Shown here: positions 37,302-46,911 of the stretch, piece by piece
Layout: each line of letters begins with the position of its first letter
Numbering within the stretch: the stretch's first letter is position 1
Source of the DNA: Serratia liquefaciens ATCC 27592
Lineage (GTDB): Bacteria > Pseudomonadota > Gammaproteobacteria > Enterobacterales > Enterobacteriaceae
Direction of reading: 5' to 3'
Assembly: GCF_000422085.1 (NCBI RefSeq)
Contig: NC_021741.1
Coordinates: forward strand, 2,976,001-3,040,000
Length of the DNA stretch: 64,000 nt
Translations under genes and position numbers: made by a program
The notes under the pieces: model-generated
The model's database searches: none
What the model saw: the letters and a program-made list of their open reading frames with translations, nothing else
Told to the model about the DNA's origin: nothing

Positions 37302-37669
37302 TATGTTTGCCTCTGCAGGTTAACCACGAACTTGCACCAGTCTGGCCACTCTTCAAGCGGTTGGACAATCAGCCACTCTTCGCCGTTGACGATTAGCAGA
37401 TCGCCGCCCTGCTGTTTAGGCCGGTTGACGCCATTGAAGTTTCCGTTAACGTAGGCGGCCTTTACGACACCCTGAAGGTTTAACCCATCGATATGCATCA
37501 GGTCTTTGTAACTGAGAGCCTGCAGCTGCACAGAGACGTCTGTGACTGAATAAGAAGGTTCCCGCTTGCCAGACGGCAATGTGGTGCTTCCAGTGCTGAT
37601 TTTTATCTGCGCCGGTACGAATGGGTTAACCGTGCCGATTGCTCCGCTCACAATTCCGTGTAGGTTCAT
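37301..37669 (-). CDS. Head-tail joining protein, unassigned family
   Basis: 122 residues, beta-rich, ending WCKFVVNLQRQT. It overlaps each neighbour by one base within the connector gene block. GGDLLIVNGEEWLIVQPLEEW resembles other small neck proteins. Function by position only. Confidence 0.6.
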   Translation of the reverse strand: MNLHGIVSGAIGTVNPFVPAQIKISTGSTTLPSGKREPSYSVTDVSVQLQALSYKDLMHIDGLNLQGVVKAAYVNGNFNGVNRPKQQGGDLLIVNGEEWLIVQPLEEWPDWCKFVVNLQRQT

Positions 37670-38115
37670 TATTTGACCTCGTAATTCACATCTCCGATCA
37701 TAACCTTGGTGTCTACGAGCGGCTTGGTTGAGTTATTTGGTCTTTCTTTTCTTGTCCGGCGAGATTGAATGGTGGCATCAGAAAGCTTGGGTTCCATCAG
37801 TGTTGCGATTGATTCCTGGATATCACCTTTAATCTTTGCACCAACAGCCTCTAGAACTTCCGCTGCAGAAAGACCGGCAGCCAGCCCGCGAGCAATATCC
37901 CCCCCCCACTCAGCACTATTATCCGCGATTGCAGTGCGGAAGAACGGCCTTGGTGGTTGGTTATGTCCCGGATCACCATACTCATTCCTTGCGGCTACCA
38001 TTGCCACTGGGGTGCCATCAGGGTATGTCGATCCCTCAAGAAAACCGGCGCGAACCTCTGTCGCATTCAGCTTTTCTTCCATATTTTTTAGATACGCTTC
38101 AAGTCCGCCAGCCAT
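37669..38115 (-). CDS. Tail completion/neck protein, PPRPFFR type
   Basis: 148 residues. The pattern VRAGFLEGSTYPDGTPVAMV with RNEYG and PPRPFFRTAI is common to small HK97 gp10-like neck proteins. The C-terminus is basic (SRRTRKER). Confidence 0.7.
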   Translation of the reverse strand: MAGGLEAYLKNMEEKLNATEVRAGFLEGSTYPDGTPVAMVAARNEYGDPGHNQPPRPFFRTAIADNSAEWGGDIARGLAAGLSAAEVLEAVGAKIKGDIQESIATLMEPKLSDATIQSRRTRKERPNNSTKPLVDTKVMIGDVNYEVK

Positions 38116-38511
38116 TTAGCACCCCGGATAATAGTTTGCCATTCTGTATACTTTCGTAGCCTGCCAGAAATCCAATCCGTAAGGGCTCTGGGCATACCAG
38201 GCAAATCTAAACTCAACCTGACCGACATCGGTAGAAACAGAAACGCTACCTTCTGACGCAGAATTAATGCGCCCCACCAGTCCAGACCCGCCGTTACCTT
38301 TGTTATTCCCGAACCTCAGATATGCCAAATGAGCCACAAGCAAGTAGAGCAATCTCTCTCGCTTATCGACGTCATCTACCAATGAGAATTCAGTATTATT
38401 CAGATAATCGGTGGCTTGGCTGAAAAGGTAGGGCAATTGAGTATCAGTAACGTTAGAGAACTCGGGGTACATGGCGCGGAACGTTGGTATATCCAAAGTC
38501 ACTACGCCCAT
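38116..38511 (-). CDS. Head-tail adaptor (DUF4054)
   Basis: 131 residues. FRAMYPEFSNVTDTQLPYLF and LLYLLVAHLAYL fit DUF4054, an adaptor family upstream of DUF3383 phage tails. Confidence 0.8.
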   Translation of the reverse strand: MGVVTLDIPTFRAMYPEFSNVTDTQLPYLFSQATDYLNNTEFSLVDDVDKRERLLYLLVAHLAYLRFGNNKGNGGSGLVGRINSASEGSVSVSTDVGQVEFRFAWYAQSPYGLDFWQATKVYRMANYYPGC

Positions 38512-38514
38512 GGT

Positions 38515-38841
38515 TTATTCCTCTTTGTCTGGCTCCACGCCTGCACTTTTCGGCGACGCCTGCTCAAGTCCGGTCTTCACCGCTGAGCGCTCAAGACTTG
38601 CATCCTGAGCTGAGATTTCATCTGAAACAGCAAAAACCACGCCGTTGCGAATGAATTTAGAGTCTTTATGCACGAGGGCAAAGGACTCCCAGGCATCGGC
38701 GGGTACGTTTTTGGTTAAACCAAAACCATTAACCAGAGCGGAAGAATTCGCCCCTGCCAGAACGATCTTCATGCCATTGTGAGTGAATGAAAGACCGTTT
38801 GGCAGCTTGCAGCCGATTACATATGTTGAAGGCTTAGCCAT
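38515..38841 (-). CDS. Small structural protein, unknown
   Basis: 108 residues. YVIGCKLPNGLSFTHNGMKI reads like a small beta-rich virion protein, followed by an acidic tail. It lies between the capsid and adaptor genes. Family not identified. Confidence 0.6.
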   Translation of the reverse strand: MAKPSTYVIGCKLPNGLSFTHNGMKIVLAGANSSALVNGFGLTKNVPADAWESFALVHKDSKFIRNGVVFAVSDEISAQDASLERSAVKTGLEQASPKSAGVEPDKEE

Positions 38842-38844
38842 CGA

Positions 38845-39873
38845 TTAAACCCCTAACATTTGCGCGAACAGGAATGGTTGAGTTAACACTGCACCATAAG
38901 TGGTGCCTGAGTGCTTCTGCTTCCAGCTTGAAGTCATGGTGATCACTGGGTGGGCACGCAGTTTCTCGCTGTAGGCGCAATATCCTGCATTCTGACCTTG
39001 AGCTGTTTCTACGAACATTTGTACCAGCTCGCCAGCATCAGTGTCGTACTGCGGTGCGACTTCGATGCGAAGATTAGGGAAGGTTTCTTTAACCATCTTC
39101 TCAACGGAGTTACCGATCACTTCGTTGGCGCGCTTGAAATAAACAGAACTTGTCGGTGACATCGCAAGGACCAGAGGTGACGCCATGTCAATTCCATCAC
39201 CAACTGCACCATTGGTACGCGCGATCAGGTCCGCATACAAACCAAGCACAATATCGTTGTAGATATCGACAACCTGCTTGTCTTTCCAGAGCACTTTGCC
39301 ATCTACCGTGGCTGGGGTGATTGGCGTTGGCAGATCTGGGTCATTCAGAATGCCGTAGTTCAGCAGACCACTCACGCCATAGAAGTAAAACTTATTCTGC
39401 GCTTGGTTAAGAGTCCATGCGGCGGCACGCTGTTTTTCCGCAACGTATGGCAGCATTGCCAGGCCGTAGCGCTCTTGCTCCAGTTCTCCATAGGTGACCA
39501 TCGTCTGGTAGCGATACACCTGCCGGTTTTCCCAGCGTGAAGTTACTTGGTTTGCGCCTTGCTCACTGTAGTCATCATATGCGACGACATCGCCAGATTG
39601 TTCAACGCGCTGGATCATCATGGTGTCTTGCGCCCATGATCCCTTCTTCTTCTCGCCGAGAATATCCACCGCCTTTTGTTTGGCGAAGATTGTGCGGACG
39701 ATTTCCGGATCGATAAAGGTGGATACAATTGCAGGGATGCCGCCGTTAGGTGCCATGGTCGGCTGCACATCAGCATCCATAGCGAACTTTGTTACGGATG
39801 ATGGCAGGAAAATACCCCGCGATTCAGCTTCCGCTTTAAAGGCAGCGAAATCAGCCTGAGTCAGTTGAGGCAT
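38845..39873 (-). CDS. Major capsid protein (DUF2184)
   Basis: 342 residues from MPQLTQADFAAFKAEAESRG. GIPAIVSTFIDPEIVRTIFA, QAQNKFYFYGVSGLLNYGIL and TMTSSWKQKHSGT fit DUF2184, HK97-fold capsid proteins of this phage group. The ATG overlaps the stop of the cement gene (TAATG), with GGAG 9 bases upstream; a longer start is less likely. Confidence 0.88.
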   Translation of the reverse strand: MPQLTQADFAAFKAEAESRGIFLPSSVTKFAMDADVQPTMAPNGGIPAIVSTFIDPEIVRTIFAKQKAVDILGEKKKGSWAQDTMMIQRVEQSGDVVAYDDYSEQGANQVTSRWENRQVYRYQTMVTYGELEQERYGLAMLPYVAEKQRAAAWTLNQAQNKFYFYGVSGLLNYGILNDPDLPTPITPATVDGKVLWKDKQVVDIYNDIVLGLYADLIARTNGAVGDGIDMASPLVLAMSPTSSVYFKRANEVIGNSVEKMVKETFPNLRIEVAPQYDTDAGELVQMFVETAQGQNAGYCAYSEKLRAHPVITMTSSWKQKHSGTTYGAVLTQPFLFAQMLGV

Positions 39874-40361
39874 TATGCTTTGCTCCATGTAGAAATAACG
39901 AGTACATCACCGATTGCTGCAGGGCTAGCCACAAACCAATCAGTTTCCACTGCGCCTGAAATAGTTGCGCCAGCAGCGCCAGTTTTCAGCGTTCCATCTG
40001 CCAGAACGGCAAACACCTTCTGTCCAACGGTCGCAGCAGTCGCAGAAATAGCCCAGAAGTCGCCACCAACAATCGGGGATGCTTCACGGCCTGACGGGAT
40101 GGTCATGCTGTTACCCTGGAGGTAACCAATGGTGGCGTTAGCGTTGTTTTGTACAAAACCAACGGGTTTGCCAGTGCCGGTGTTATCCAGCAACAATGGG
40201 TTGGTTGCATTACGCCACGCGAAACGAGCCATAATCAGACCGCTGGTGCCAGCCTGGAATGCGCCGGGGCCTCCTGCCGCTGCAATAATCGGAGAGTTTG
40301 ACGCTGGCTGACCTGCTTGGCCAACGCCGGAATAAACACTAACGCTCTTTTGGAATGACAT
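39873..40361 (-). CDS. Capsid cement/decoration protein
   Basis: 162 residues rich in Ala, Gly and Val (GKPVGFVQNNANATIGYL, VGQKVFAVLADGTLKTGAAG), the pattern of gp24-like cement proteins. It is directly upstream of the capsid gene, as is usual. Confidence 0.8.
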   Translation of the reverse strand: MSFQKSVSVYSGVGQAGQPASNSPIIAAAGGPGAFQAGTSGLIMARFAWRNATNPLLLDNTGTGKPVGFVQNNANATIGYLQGNSMTIPSGREASPIVGGDFWAISATAATVGQKVFAVLADGTLKTGAAGATISGAVETDWFVASPAAIGDVLVISTWSKA

Positions 40362-40362
40362 G

Positions 40363-41484
40363 TTATTTACCCTCGAAGAAGTCTTTCACGGCTGTGCGCG
40401 AGGTGTGATTGATGGGCGCTGAGTCATTTGCCATCACCGGACGGGAATAAGCTTTGAATACCGATTGAAGCGCGGCAGATGGTAGCGTTGCGTGGTCAGC
40501 GCACCCCATTTGCTTCAGAGCTGTGCGGTAGACTTCATCGGCACTGTCGCATGCCAGATCACCAACAACAGGGCGAACATCACGTTCAGCCTGACGAAGA
40601 GCTGCAAAGCGCTGTTCAACACCTTTGATCGCTGAGTCCATGGCTAATTTGCTGTCGTTTGCCATTTTCTCTTTATCGGCCTTGTCAGCTTTATCAGCCT
40701 CATCTTTCGCCAGTTTGTCTTTCTCGTCTTTTTCGGATTCGTCTTTGGCTAACTTTTCTTTTTCTTCTTCGGTCATTTCGTCCTTCGCCGTTTTAGGGTC
40801 TTTCTCATCGTCTTTGATGAGCTTTTCCACGTCTTCTTCGGCTTTTTTTACAGCCTCTGGATCAGCATCGTTAGCCATCAGGGGCTTTAAGATGCTCATG
40901 AGTTGTTTGATTTTTGACATCAGTTTGAGTCCTGTTGGTTTAGAGTCGTATACAAAAACATCCGGGCCAGCCCGGCCACTTGGCACGATTGCCACATGGT
41001 TACAAACGATGTCACGCATGACGCCATCGTATGCTTCGCCCCCATACACGCCCGGAGTCATGTCTAGCCGGTAGCGATATGAGGATGAGAGTTCACGCTG
41101 CTGCTCGTTTTCAACGCCGATGATCGAATTGACGTCCCAGATAACCAGCGAGTTTTTCAGATAACCATCTTCGAATACGGCATTACTGCCAGTAGCGCCG
41201 ATGATTGATTCCTTTGGAGGGTCGATTACGGATACAGCGATGTGTGTATTGAGAAGTGGCTGATTGTTGAAGCTGCTGACAGCCTTCTTTAGCTCTTCAG
41301 GGTCACGAAGCAGCCTGTAAGCTTTGTCAGGCTCTAACCCTGCATCTTCCCATCCAGGTATCTCTTTCCCGTAATAAACACACACATTGGCTTTGCTGAT
41401 TGGCGTTAGCTCAACATGAAGCTTCCCATCAGCGTCATAGCGGCGAACGCTTGCCTTATCGAAGGCAAACTTCACATCTTTCAT
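40363..41484 (-). CDS. Prohead protease-scaffold fusion (DUF2213)
   Basis: 373 residues. The DUF2213 domain (1-190) holds NQPLLNTHIAVSV, ELSSSYRYRLD and CNHVAIVPSGRAGPDVFV, the His/Ser layout of phage maturation proteases. Residues about 200-300 are a Lys/Asp/Glu-rich repeat (KDEADKADKADKEKMA), a scaffold-like coiled segment. The fusion of protease and scaffold is common in this phage type. Confidence 0.8.
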   Translation of the reverse strand: MKDVKFAFDKASVRRYDADGKLHVELTPISKANVCVYYGKEIPGWEDAGLEPDKAYRLLRDPEELKKAVSSFNNQPLLNTHIAVSVIDPPKESIIGATGSNAVFEDGYLKNSLVIWDVNSIIGVENEQQRELSSSYRYRLDMTPGVYGGEAYDGVMRDIVCNHVAIVPSGRAGPDVFVYDSKPTGLKLMSKIKQLMSILKPLMANDADPEAVKKAEEDVEKLIKDDEKDPKTAKDEMTEEEKEKLAKDESEKDEKDKLAKDEADKADKADKEKMANDSKLAMDSAIKGVEQRFAALRQAERDVRPVVGDLACDSADEVYRTALKQMGCADHATLPSAALQSVFKAYSRPVMANDSAPINHTSRTAVKDFFEGK

Positions 41485-41507
41485 TTGCTTTCCTGTTTTT
41501 CAGGCAA

Positions 41508-41531
41508 TAAAAAAGGCCACCAAAGTGACCT
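41508..41531 (-). terminator. Terminator between head morphogenesis and protease genes
   Basis: Minus strand AGGTCAC, loop TTTG, GTGGCCT followed by TTTTTTAT. It stands in the middle of the late operon, so read-through depends on antitermination. Confidence 0.75.
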
Positions 41532-41533
41532 GT

Positions 41534-42325
41534 TTAGAATGGAAGGATTGGCTTCCATGAGCACCCGCATCCGGGCTCTTCGCCTGGCAATACATACTGA
41601 CCCTTATCGCCAATAGGAAGCCCCTTATCGAGGTCAAACTCGCGTCCATTCGCATGCACATGCTTTGGCCTTGGCTCATTACCACCACCACTGTGTAGCC
41701 ATATGCCACGCTTTATTCCTGCAGCCTGCTGTCTTGCATTGGATAGGTCACTGGTCGCTTTCCTCACTTGGTCCCGTGCTATGAATTCTGCTCGGCGCCG
41801 AGTGATTCCATGGCGCTTACCAAAGTTGGCCTTTATCTCATCAGCCAGCCCTTTTCTATCGCCACCTTTCGCTACAGAACGGAATACCATCGATTCAATA
41901 TCTGTAAAGTATTTCTCAGGTATCGATCGGATTAGCGCGACGTTCTCTGATATGATCGCCTCCCGCTTTTGCAACATGGCTTCCGTCCACTGCATGTTGA
42001 TGGTCATGGAGTCCTTGCGAGCAGAGGCCAGTAGAGATCTGTCCACAGCATCTCCGGTCTTGCTGATGATACTTTCTGCAGTAGGTAACGCTTTGGTTAT
42101 GAACCGGTCTACCCATTTCTTTGCCAGCGCCCTCAGCGCACTGCGAAGCAATTGAACCGGATTAGCGTCCATGGCTAGATGGCTATCCACGAAGATTGGT
42201 ACAATCTGGCCTTTTGCGTCGTCGCTCATCTCTCTAATGAGAGCCAAAAGCTCATTGCGATACCAGATAATGTTCCCAGCGTTATAATTCACCGCCTTCA
42301 GGCTCTTTCTCTTCTTCCGGTTCAT
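41534..42325 (-). CDS. Head morphogenesis protein, SPP1 gp7/MuF-like
   Basis: 263 residues from MNRKKRKSLKAVNYNAG. The C-terminal MuF motif reads WLHSGGGNEPRPKHVHANGR, then FDLDKGL and LPGEEPGCGCSWKP. RRRAEFIARDQVRKATSDL precedes it, as in other members. It joins the portal during head assembly. The start overlaps the portal gene by 44 bases. Confidence 0.88.
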   Translation of the reverse strand: MNRKKRKSLKAVNYNAGNIIWYRNELLALIREMSDDAKGQIVPIFVDSHLAMDANPVQLLRSALRALAKKWVDRFITKALPTAESIISKTGDAVDRSLLASARKDSMTINMQWTEAMLQKREAIISENVALIRSIPEKYFTDIESMVFRSVAKGGDRKGLADEIKANFGKRHGITRRRAEFIARDQVRKATSDLSNARQQAAGIKRGIWLHSGGGNEPRPKHVHANGREFDLDKGLPIGDKGQYVLPGEEPGCGCSWKPILPF

Positions 42326-43706
42326 AATCGCCACTCAGGTTTTCGAATCCAGCACCCTCAATACTTTTCAGTGCATCACGCGCCTCTTCGGAACTAATCA
42401 GCATGCTGTCCGCAGCAATTGCCACCGTCTCAACACGCGTCTTGTTGGTGTTGGCACGGTCATCATCACCCACTTCATCAAGCGGCCTGAACTCGAAGTA
42501 AAGTTCTGGCTTTAGAGCACCAAACTCCGAAAGCTGAATAATTTTGAAAATGTTTTCGATTGCACGGCGATAGTCCAGTTCTTGAGAGCCAGATATCGTT
42601 TCGTGCCATGTTTCAATCTCAGCATCACCGCTGGCGTTCAAACCGGCCGGAGCGTTGCCGAACATTTTCAGGTTTGTAGTGCGTGACGGGATGCATAGCT
42701 GTTCCTGGTAGTTAGAAAGCAGATTTGACAGCTCGCTGAGCGAAGTCTGCATATGAATCAGATCTTCCTCATTATCCAGAGCCCAAATACCCGAGTTGTC
42801 CTGGTACTTGGTAAACAGCGCTATTCGCTTATCGAACTGACCTGGCTCTTGCAAACGAGCGTCCATATCGGTCTTCAGCGCACGCATGCGAAGCGACTTA
42901 ATAACCTTGATTATGTTCTTCTTGGCGTCACGCCAGTCGATTACATAATCCTCCATCAACTGTGTCAGCGATAATCCACCGAAGTTATAAGATGGCTTCA
43001 GGATATCTGGCACCGGACGGCTCACGATGTCGATGAAGCGCGACTCATGCACCGTATCGCCCATCACAAACCACGCTTGTGGCTTGTAGAAATCAGCTTT
43101 TAGGGGCTTGCTTGTGTTGTACATTGCCGGATAAACCCAGTTCGGGTCTACGCACCGGAATCCCTTGAGTGAGCCTTTGGTGATTTTTCGGTGATCTAGA
43201 AAGAGGGGCTTCCCGAGCTCAATGTCGTCAGCACCAACATCGATAAAAATGTGTGCCACGCCGTATTCAGAGTCTTGTCTGACTGCCTCATGGATAAGCC
43301 GCTTGATATCGTATTTAGTCAGCGCCAAGTCCATTAGATCAATGTCAGGATCGCCTTCCTTGGTGCTCTTTACCTCTATCCAGTTGCGTGTCATTTCATC
43401 AGCCATGATGGTATGCATGTTTGCATATTCAACCTGCTGGGACATCGCGGCTAGGATTGGATATCCTCTAAAGCCAGAATATTCCATCCCAATAGACATG
43501 CTGTTAATCACGTCGTATGGAGTGGTATCCATGGCTAGAGCCGCGTTTTTTTGCGCGGATGGAATTACGCCGGGAAGTGGCTCATAGCGCTTAAACTCTG
43601 CAAAAGTTTTTTCGTCATTATCTGCCGAAGCACTATCGAGGTGCGCCTGGGTAATTTTTGCCACTTCCCGGCGAGGCGCTTGCGCAGCCTTGGTGCGTCT
43701 TGTCAT
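42282..43706 (-). CDS. Portal protein (DUF1073)
   Basis: 474 residues. YDVINSMSIGMEYSGFRGYP, MADEMTRNWIEVKS and LCIPSRTTNLKMFGNAPAGL fit DUF1073 portals. It forms the dodecameric DNA gate of the head. It overlaps terminase by ATGA. Confidence 0.88.
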   Translation of the reverse strand: MTRRTKAAQAPRREVAKITQAHLDSASADNDEKTFAEFKRYEPLPGVIPSAQKNAALAMDTTPYDVINSMSIGMEYSGFRGYPILAAMSQQVEYANMHTIMADEMTRNWIEVKSTKEGDPDIDLMDLALTKYDIKRLIHEAVRQDSEYGVAHIFIDVGADDIELGKPLFLDHRKITKGSLKGFRCVDPNWVYPAMYNTSKPLKADFYKPQAWFVMGDTVHESRFIDIVSRPVPDILKPSYNFGGLSLTQLMEDYVIDWRDAKKNIIKVIKSLRMRALKTDMDARLQEPGQFDKRIALFTKYQDNSGIWALDNEEDLIHMQTSLSELSNLLSNYQEQLCIPSRTTNLKMFGNAPAGLNASGDAEIETWHETISGSQELDYRRAIENIFKIIQLSEFGALKPELYFEFRPLDEVGDDDRANTNKTRVETVAIAADSMLISSEEARDALKSIEGAGFENLSGDYEPEEEKEPEGGEL

Positions 43707-45229
43707 TGCAATATCTCGTCAGGAATGTGGAACAGGATGCCTGATTTACCCTTCATCTCAGTGATGGCGTCCATCATTGGGTCAAGCTGGTCATCGTGTG
43801 TGTTGAACTCTGGATTGATAGCTTCCATTTCTACAAGGAAGTCGTTGATGAATGTGCCATCGGCTGGCAATTTAATATACCCAGACTCGATAAACCCTTG
43901 CGTATCCATCAGGCGAGTGTATTTATCCTTGTCACGCTGAATTGCTCTCACGGGGCATAAGGCGTCTTTCCTGATGCTTTGTATTAGCCCGGTTCCGGAT
44001 GCTTTGTCCTCTATTGCCATGTGCCTTAGCGGGCCGTTGCGGAGTAACTTGCACTTACCCCAAAATGCGGTTGCGCGACGCTTTAATTCGTCCGACTCCC
44101 ACTTACCTCGAATCATGTCGATGAGGTACATATAGCCATCAACCCCCAACCCCCAGTGCTCGAATACCGAAAAGTCGTTAACCTCTTTTGTTTTTTGCGC
44201 AGTGTCGCCGTAGACAGCTCTCCACTTAAGTACAGGCAGTTCTTTGTACTCGCCAAACCAGTGCGACTTGATAAGGCCGCCACCTTTAGCTGTTGGTCTT
44301 TGTTGGTATAGAGCGTTCCAGACCAGCGAGCCAAGCTGTTTAGCTTTTTCTACGAAGGCGCGCGGCATGCGTTCAGGGAAAAGTATTTCTCCAGGTTTGC
44401 GCAGTGCATACCGCTTACCGTTTAGCTCATGAAACTCTTCCTTCTCTGCCTCCATCGGGAAACTGACCACGCGCCATTTTTCACCGCCCTCTTCAGCAAG
44501 CTTAAGTAGCTGACCAGCAAGGTCATTCTGATGCCAACGGGTGAGGATGATGATGATTCCGTTTATCTTCGGGTCGACACGTGTAAAGAAAGTAGTGTTG
44601 TACCAGTCGATTACTGCCTCTTGGTATGTAGGTGACGAGGCTGTTTTATAATCCTTGGCTGGGTCGTCAATTATTCCGATGTTCATGCCCTGACCGGTGA
44701 TACCGCCATTAACGCCAGCAGCACGATATGACCCACCATGAAGATGCCCATCATTTGCTAGCGTCTCCCATAGTTCAGCAGTTCGTATGGCCCCGCCAGC
44801 TACAGTTCTGATGTTGGTCCCATTGAGGTGGACGTCCGGGAATACTTCTTTGTAACGCTCAGCATCAATGATTCGCTGAGTATCACGCGACATGCGGTTA
44901 GCAAGATCTGAAGAATAAGAGCATGCAATTACATTCCAGTTTGGATGCTTGCCTAAAACATAAGCGGGGAATCGACGTGATGCCTTTTCACTTTTACCGG
45001 AGCGTGGGGGCGCAAATATCATCAAGCGAGGCATCTTCCCAGCTTCAACTTCAGCAAGGAAATGGTCTAACTCCGCTGATAGCAACTCATTGAACCAACC
45101 AGTTTCATAGAGAGGGTTCGTATAGAGCGTGAAACCCATGAGGGAATTTCTGGCCTCTGCGATTGCTCTGCGACGGAACGCCTCAAGAGTCTGCCTGTTT
45201 CTCAGAGAGCTGTGATCTGTGTCTGCCAT
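43703..45229 (-). CDS. Terminase large subunit
   Basis: 508 residues from MADTDHSSLRNRQTLE. The ATPase part has LMIFAPPRSGKSEKASRRFP (Walker A) and IGIIDDPAKD (Walker B), and the nuclease part has RAVYGDTAQKTKEVNDFSVF and HDDQLDPMMDA. AAGGAG lies 7 bases before the ATG; the TTG two codons upstream is less likely. It overlaps the small subunit gene by 47 bases. Confidence 0.93.
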   Translation of the reverse strand: MADTDHSSLRNRQTLEAFRRRAIAEARNSLMGFTLYTNPLYETGWFNELLSAELDHFLAEVEAGKMPRLMIFAPPRSGKSEKASRRFPAYVLGKHPNWNVIACSYSSDLANRMSRDTQRIIDAERYKEVFPDVHLNGTNIRTVAGGAIRTAELWETLANDGHLHGGSYRAAGVNGGITGQGMNIGIIDDPAKDYKTASSPTYQEAVIDWYNTTFFTRVDPKINGIIIILTRWHQNDLAGQLLKLAEEGGEKWRVVSFPMEAEKEEFHELNGKRYALRKPGEILFPERMPRAFVEKAKQLGSLVWNALYQQRPTAKGGGLIKSHWFGEYKELPVLKWRAVYGDTAQKTKEVNDFSVFEHWGLGVDGYMYLIDMIRGKWESDELKRRATAFWGKCKLLRNGPLRHMAIEDKASGTGLIQSIRKDALCPVRAIQRDKDKYTRLMDTQGFIESGYIKLPADGTFINDFLVEMEAINPEFNTHDDQLDPMMDAITEMKGKSGILFHIPDEILQ

Positions 45230-45716
45230 GACCAAGCTCCTTCAAGCGTTCTTCTAATTCTTCTTCGGTTATGTCGGTGTACTGAATCGGGCCGCCGCCT
45301 GGGCCTGAATGCTCGGCCTTGATGTTGGTCTTGAAGGCCTGCACAGTGATGTGCTCGCCAACAAGTTTCAGAGCAGCAGCAGCTCCTTTTGCATCGAAGC
45401 CGTATATCGTTCTGCCCTGAACATCTTTTACTTCGTCGCCGCGCCTATCAGTAAGAGGCTCGATCTCCTGCATGCATCGCTCATGAAGTTTTACCGCCTG
45501 TCGGAGAACGTAATCAGCATCAACTTGAACACGCTCCAGGCGCCCCTGATTCAATTCTGCGATGCGGTGCAAAATGTCATCATTTGCCATCATCCTCGCG
45601 CCTTGGTTGCGGGATGACTTCTCGCTGTATCCCGCCCTAATGGCCGCCTGAGTGGCGTTGAGGTCTTTTATGAACTCACGGGCAAACAGCTCTTGTTTGT
45701 CGGTGAGCTTTGCCAT
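45183..45716 (-). CDS. Terminase small subunit
   Basis: 177 residues from MAKLTDKQELFAREFI. DLNATQAAIRAGYSEKSSRN is the HTH of TerS proteins that recognise the pac or cos site. A GTG five codons earlier is an alternative start. First gene of the head module. Confidence 0.88.
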   Translation of the reverse strand: MAKLTDKQELFAREFIKDLNATQAAIRAGYSEKSSRNQGARMMANDDILHRIAELNQGRLERVQVDADYVLRQAVKLHERCMQEIEPLTDRRGDEVKDVQGRTIYGFDAKGAAAALKLVGEHITVQAFKTNIKAEHSGPGGGPIQYTDITEEELEERLKELGHGRHRSQLSEKQADS

Positions 45717-45777
45717 TTTGGAATAATCCACTTTTCAATCTCGGAGGATTTTTAACCCAGCGAGATATTATTCTTCA

Positions 45778-46104
45778 TTACATCATTCCGGCAGTGCGTG
45801 CTTTTGCCAGGAACGCATTGAAGTCAGCCAGCAGTCCAGCGACATCAGTTGCTGTTGAGTCTGCTTGAGCAACCATTTTCTTTACGCCACCATTCGCCGC
45901 TGTTGTGGCTGCAGGGAGTGTGTATGGAGCGCCTGCCCCGATCGCAGTTCGAGCGGCTGCTGCATCTGCTGCGGTTAACACAGACTTACCTACAGTGGTT
46001 GCGTCTGTAATTTGGCTTGATGTGATGTTTCCGCCGCCTGCAATATCACTCATATCGGCCACTTCAACTGATGCGCCTGATTGCGCAATAACACGTTTTG
46101 GCAT
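45778..46104 (-). CDS. Head fibre protein (phi29 gp8.5-like)
   Basis: 108 residues from MPKRVIAQSGASVEV; GAGGAA lies 7 bases before the ATG. The C-terminal text YTLPAATTAANGGVKKM and NAFLAKARTAGMM is diagnostic of the phage head-fibre family. It would decorate the capsid. Confidence 0.78.
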   Translation of the reverse strand: MPKRVIAQSGASVEVADMSDIAGGGNITSSQITDATTVGKSVLTAADAAAARTAIGAGAPYTLPAATTAANGGVKKMVAQADSTATDVAGLLADFNAFLAKARTAGMM

Positions 46105-46114
46105 TGGGTATTCC

Positions 46115-46309
46115 TCAATGAATTGTTTGGGCAAGGTCTGCCAGAGCATAAAAGGCTTCATTACCAACGTTCCCGCCTATGTAGACTTCTCCACACTCCA
46201 GCCATACGTCAGTAACGTGAATTTTTATATCTGCGGAAGCAATCCACATGTCGCGTCCTATCAGTGGATGAGTTTCGAAATATCGGACTCCTTCGTCATA
46301 TTCATCCAT
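46115..46309 (-). CDS. Hypothetical phage protein, 64 residues
   Basis: Starts MDEYDEGVRYFETHPLIGRD, with AGAGGT upstream. DMWIASADIKIHVTDVWL and a C-terminal helix. No known family. A GTG 30 codons upstream gives a longer reading but its ribosome site is too close. Confidence 0.6.
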   Translation of the reverse strand: MDEYDEGVRYFETHPLIGRDMWIASADIKIHVTDVWLECGEVYIGGNVGNEAFYALADLAQTIH

Positions 46310-46420
46310 AGGCACCTCTTTGATTGGTTTCGCAGCGTTGCCACGCTTTCCAGAGTTGCTAGGCCACTTGCGGCTTACCCGCCAGCAAGACGTGATCACC
46401 TCCTGCAGGGTTACACAGTC

Positions 46421-46576
46421 TTATTCCTTGTCGGGGGAATTCGTTACCGGGACAGCGTTCACTTTCATGCTGAAGCATTTTTTCGTCAGCCAATCCCATT
46501 TGGTTAAATAAGCAATAACCAGCACAGGAGTTGCCCAGCGGCGTATCCTGACCTCACATACCAGATTGCAAATCAT
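46421..46576 (-). CDS. Hypothetical small phage protein, 51 residues
   Basis: ORF MICNLVCEVRIRRWATPVLV, then IAYLTKWDWLTKKCF, with GAGAGGT 4 bases before the ATG. The start overlaps the Rz1 stop (ATGA), the coupled arrangement of the operon, which supports its being real. Function unknown. Confidence 0.6.
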   Translation of the reverse strand: MICNLVCEVRIRRWATPVLVIAYLTKWDWLTKKCFSMKVNAVPVTNSPDKE

Positions 46577-46911
46577 TTTGACCTCTCAGCTTCAATCTTG
46601 CGGATGGCTGCCTTGTCGCGGTTGCAGTTATCAATCACGTCTAGCAGCTGGTCAGAGTAAGTAACCGCGCCGCCGTAGGTTAATGGCTGCTCTGGTAGCG
46701 GAGGAATGCAGTTAGCGGTCAGGTTTGCCGGTATTGGCATTGCCGGGACCGCTACGTACTTTACTGGCGTGGTCGTACAGGCCGTTAGAGATATCGCTAT
46801 TAACAGGAACGACAGTGCAGGGAGAGCTTGCCATCTTGGTTTTGTACACCAAGCGGATTTTGTCGCCGGTGTCAGTGGTCTGTTGCTTTTCACTTTCGAC
46901 TCCTGCGGCAA
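46573..46911 (-). CDS. Outer-membrane spanin Rz1-like lipoprotein
   Basis: 112 residues with lipobox LLIAISLTAC (Cys at about 45). Proline-rich text follows (PAMPIPANLTANCIPPLPEQ), as in Rz1. Most of its first half overlaps the Rz gene in another frame, the classic nested arrangement. The precise start is uncertain. Confidence 0.75.
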   Translation of the reverse strand: MPQESKVKSNRPLTPATKSAWCTKPRWQALPALSFLLIAISLTACTTTPVKYVAVPAMPIPANLTANCIPPLPEQPLTYGGAVTYSDQLLDVIDNCNRDKAAIRKIEAERSK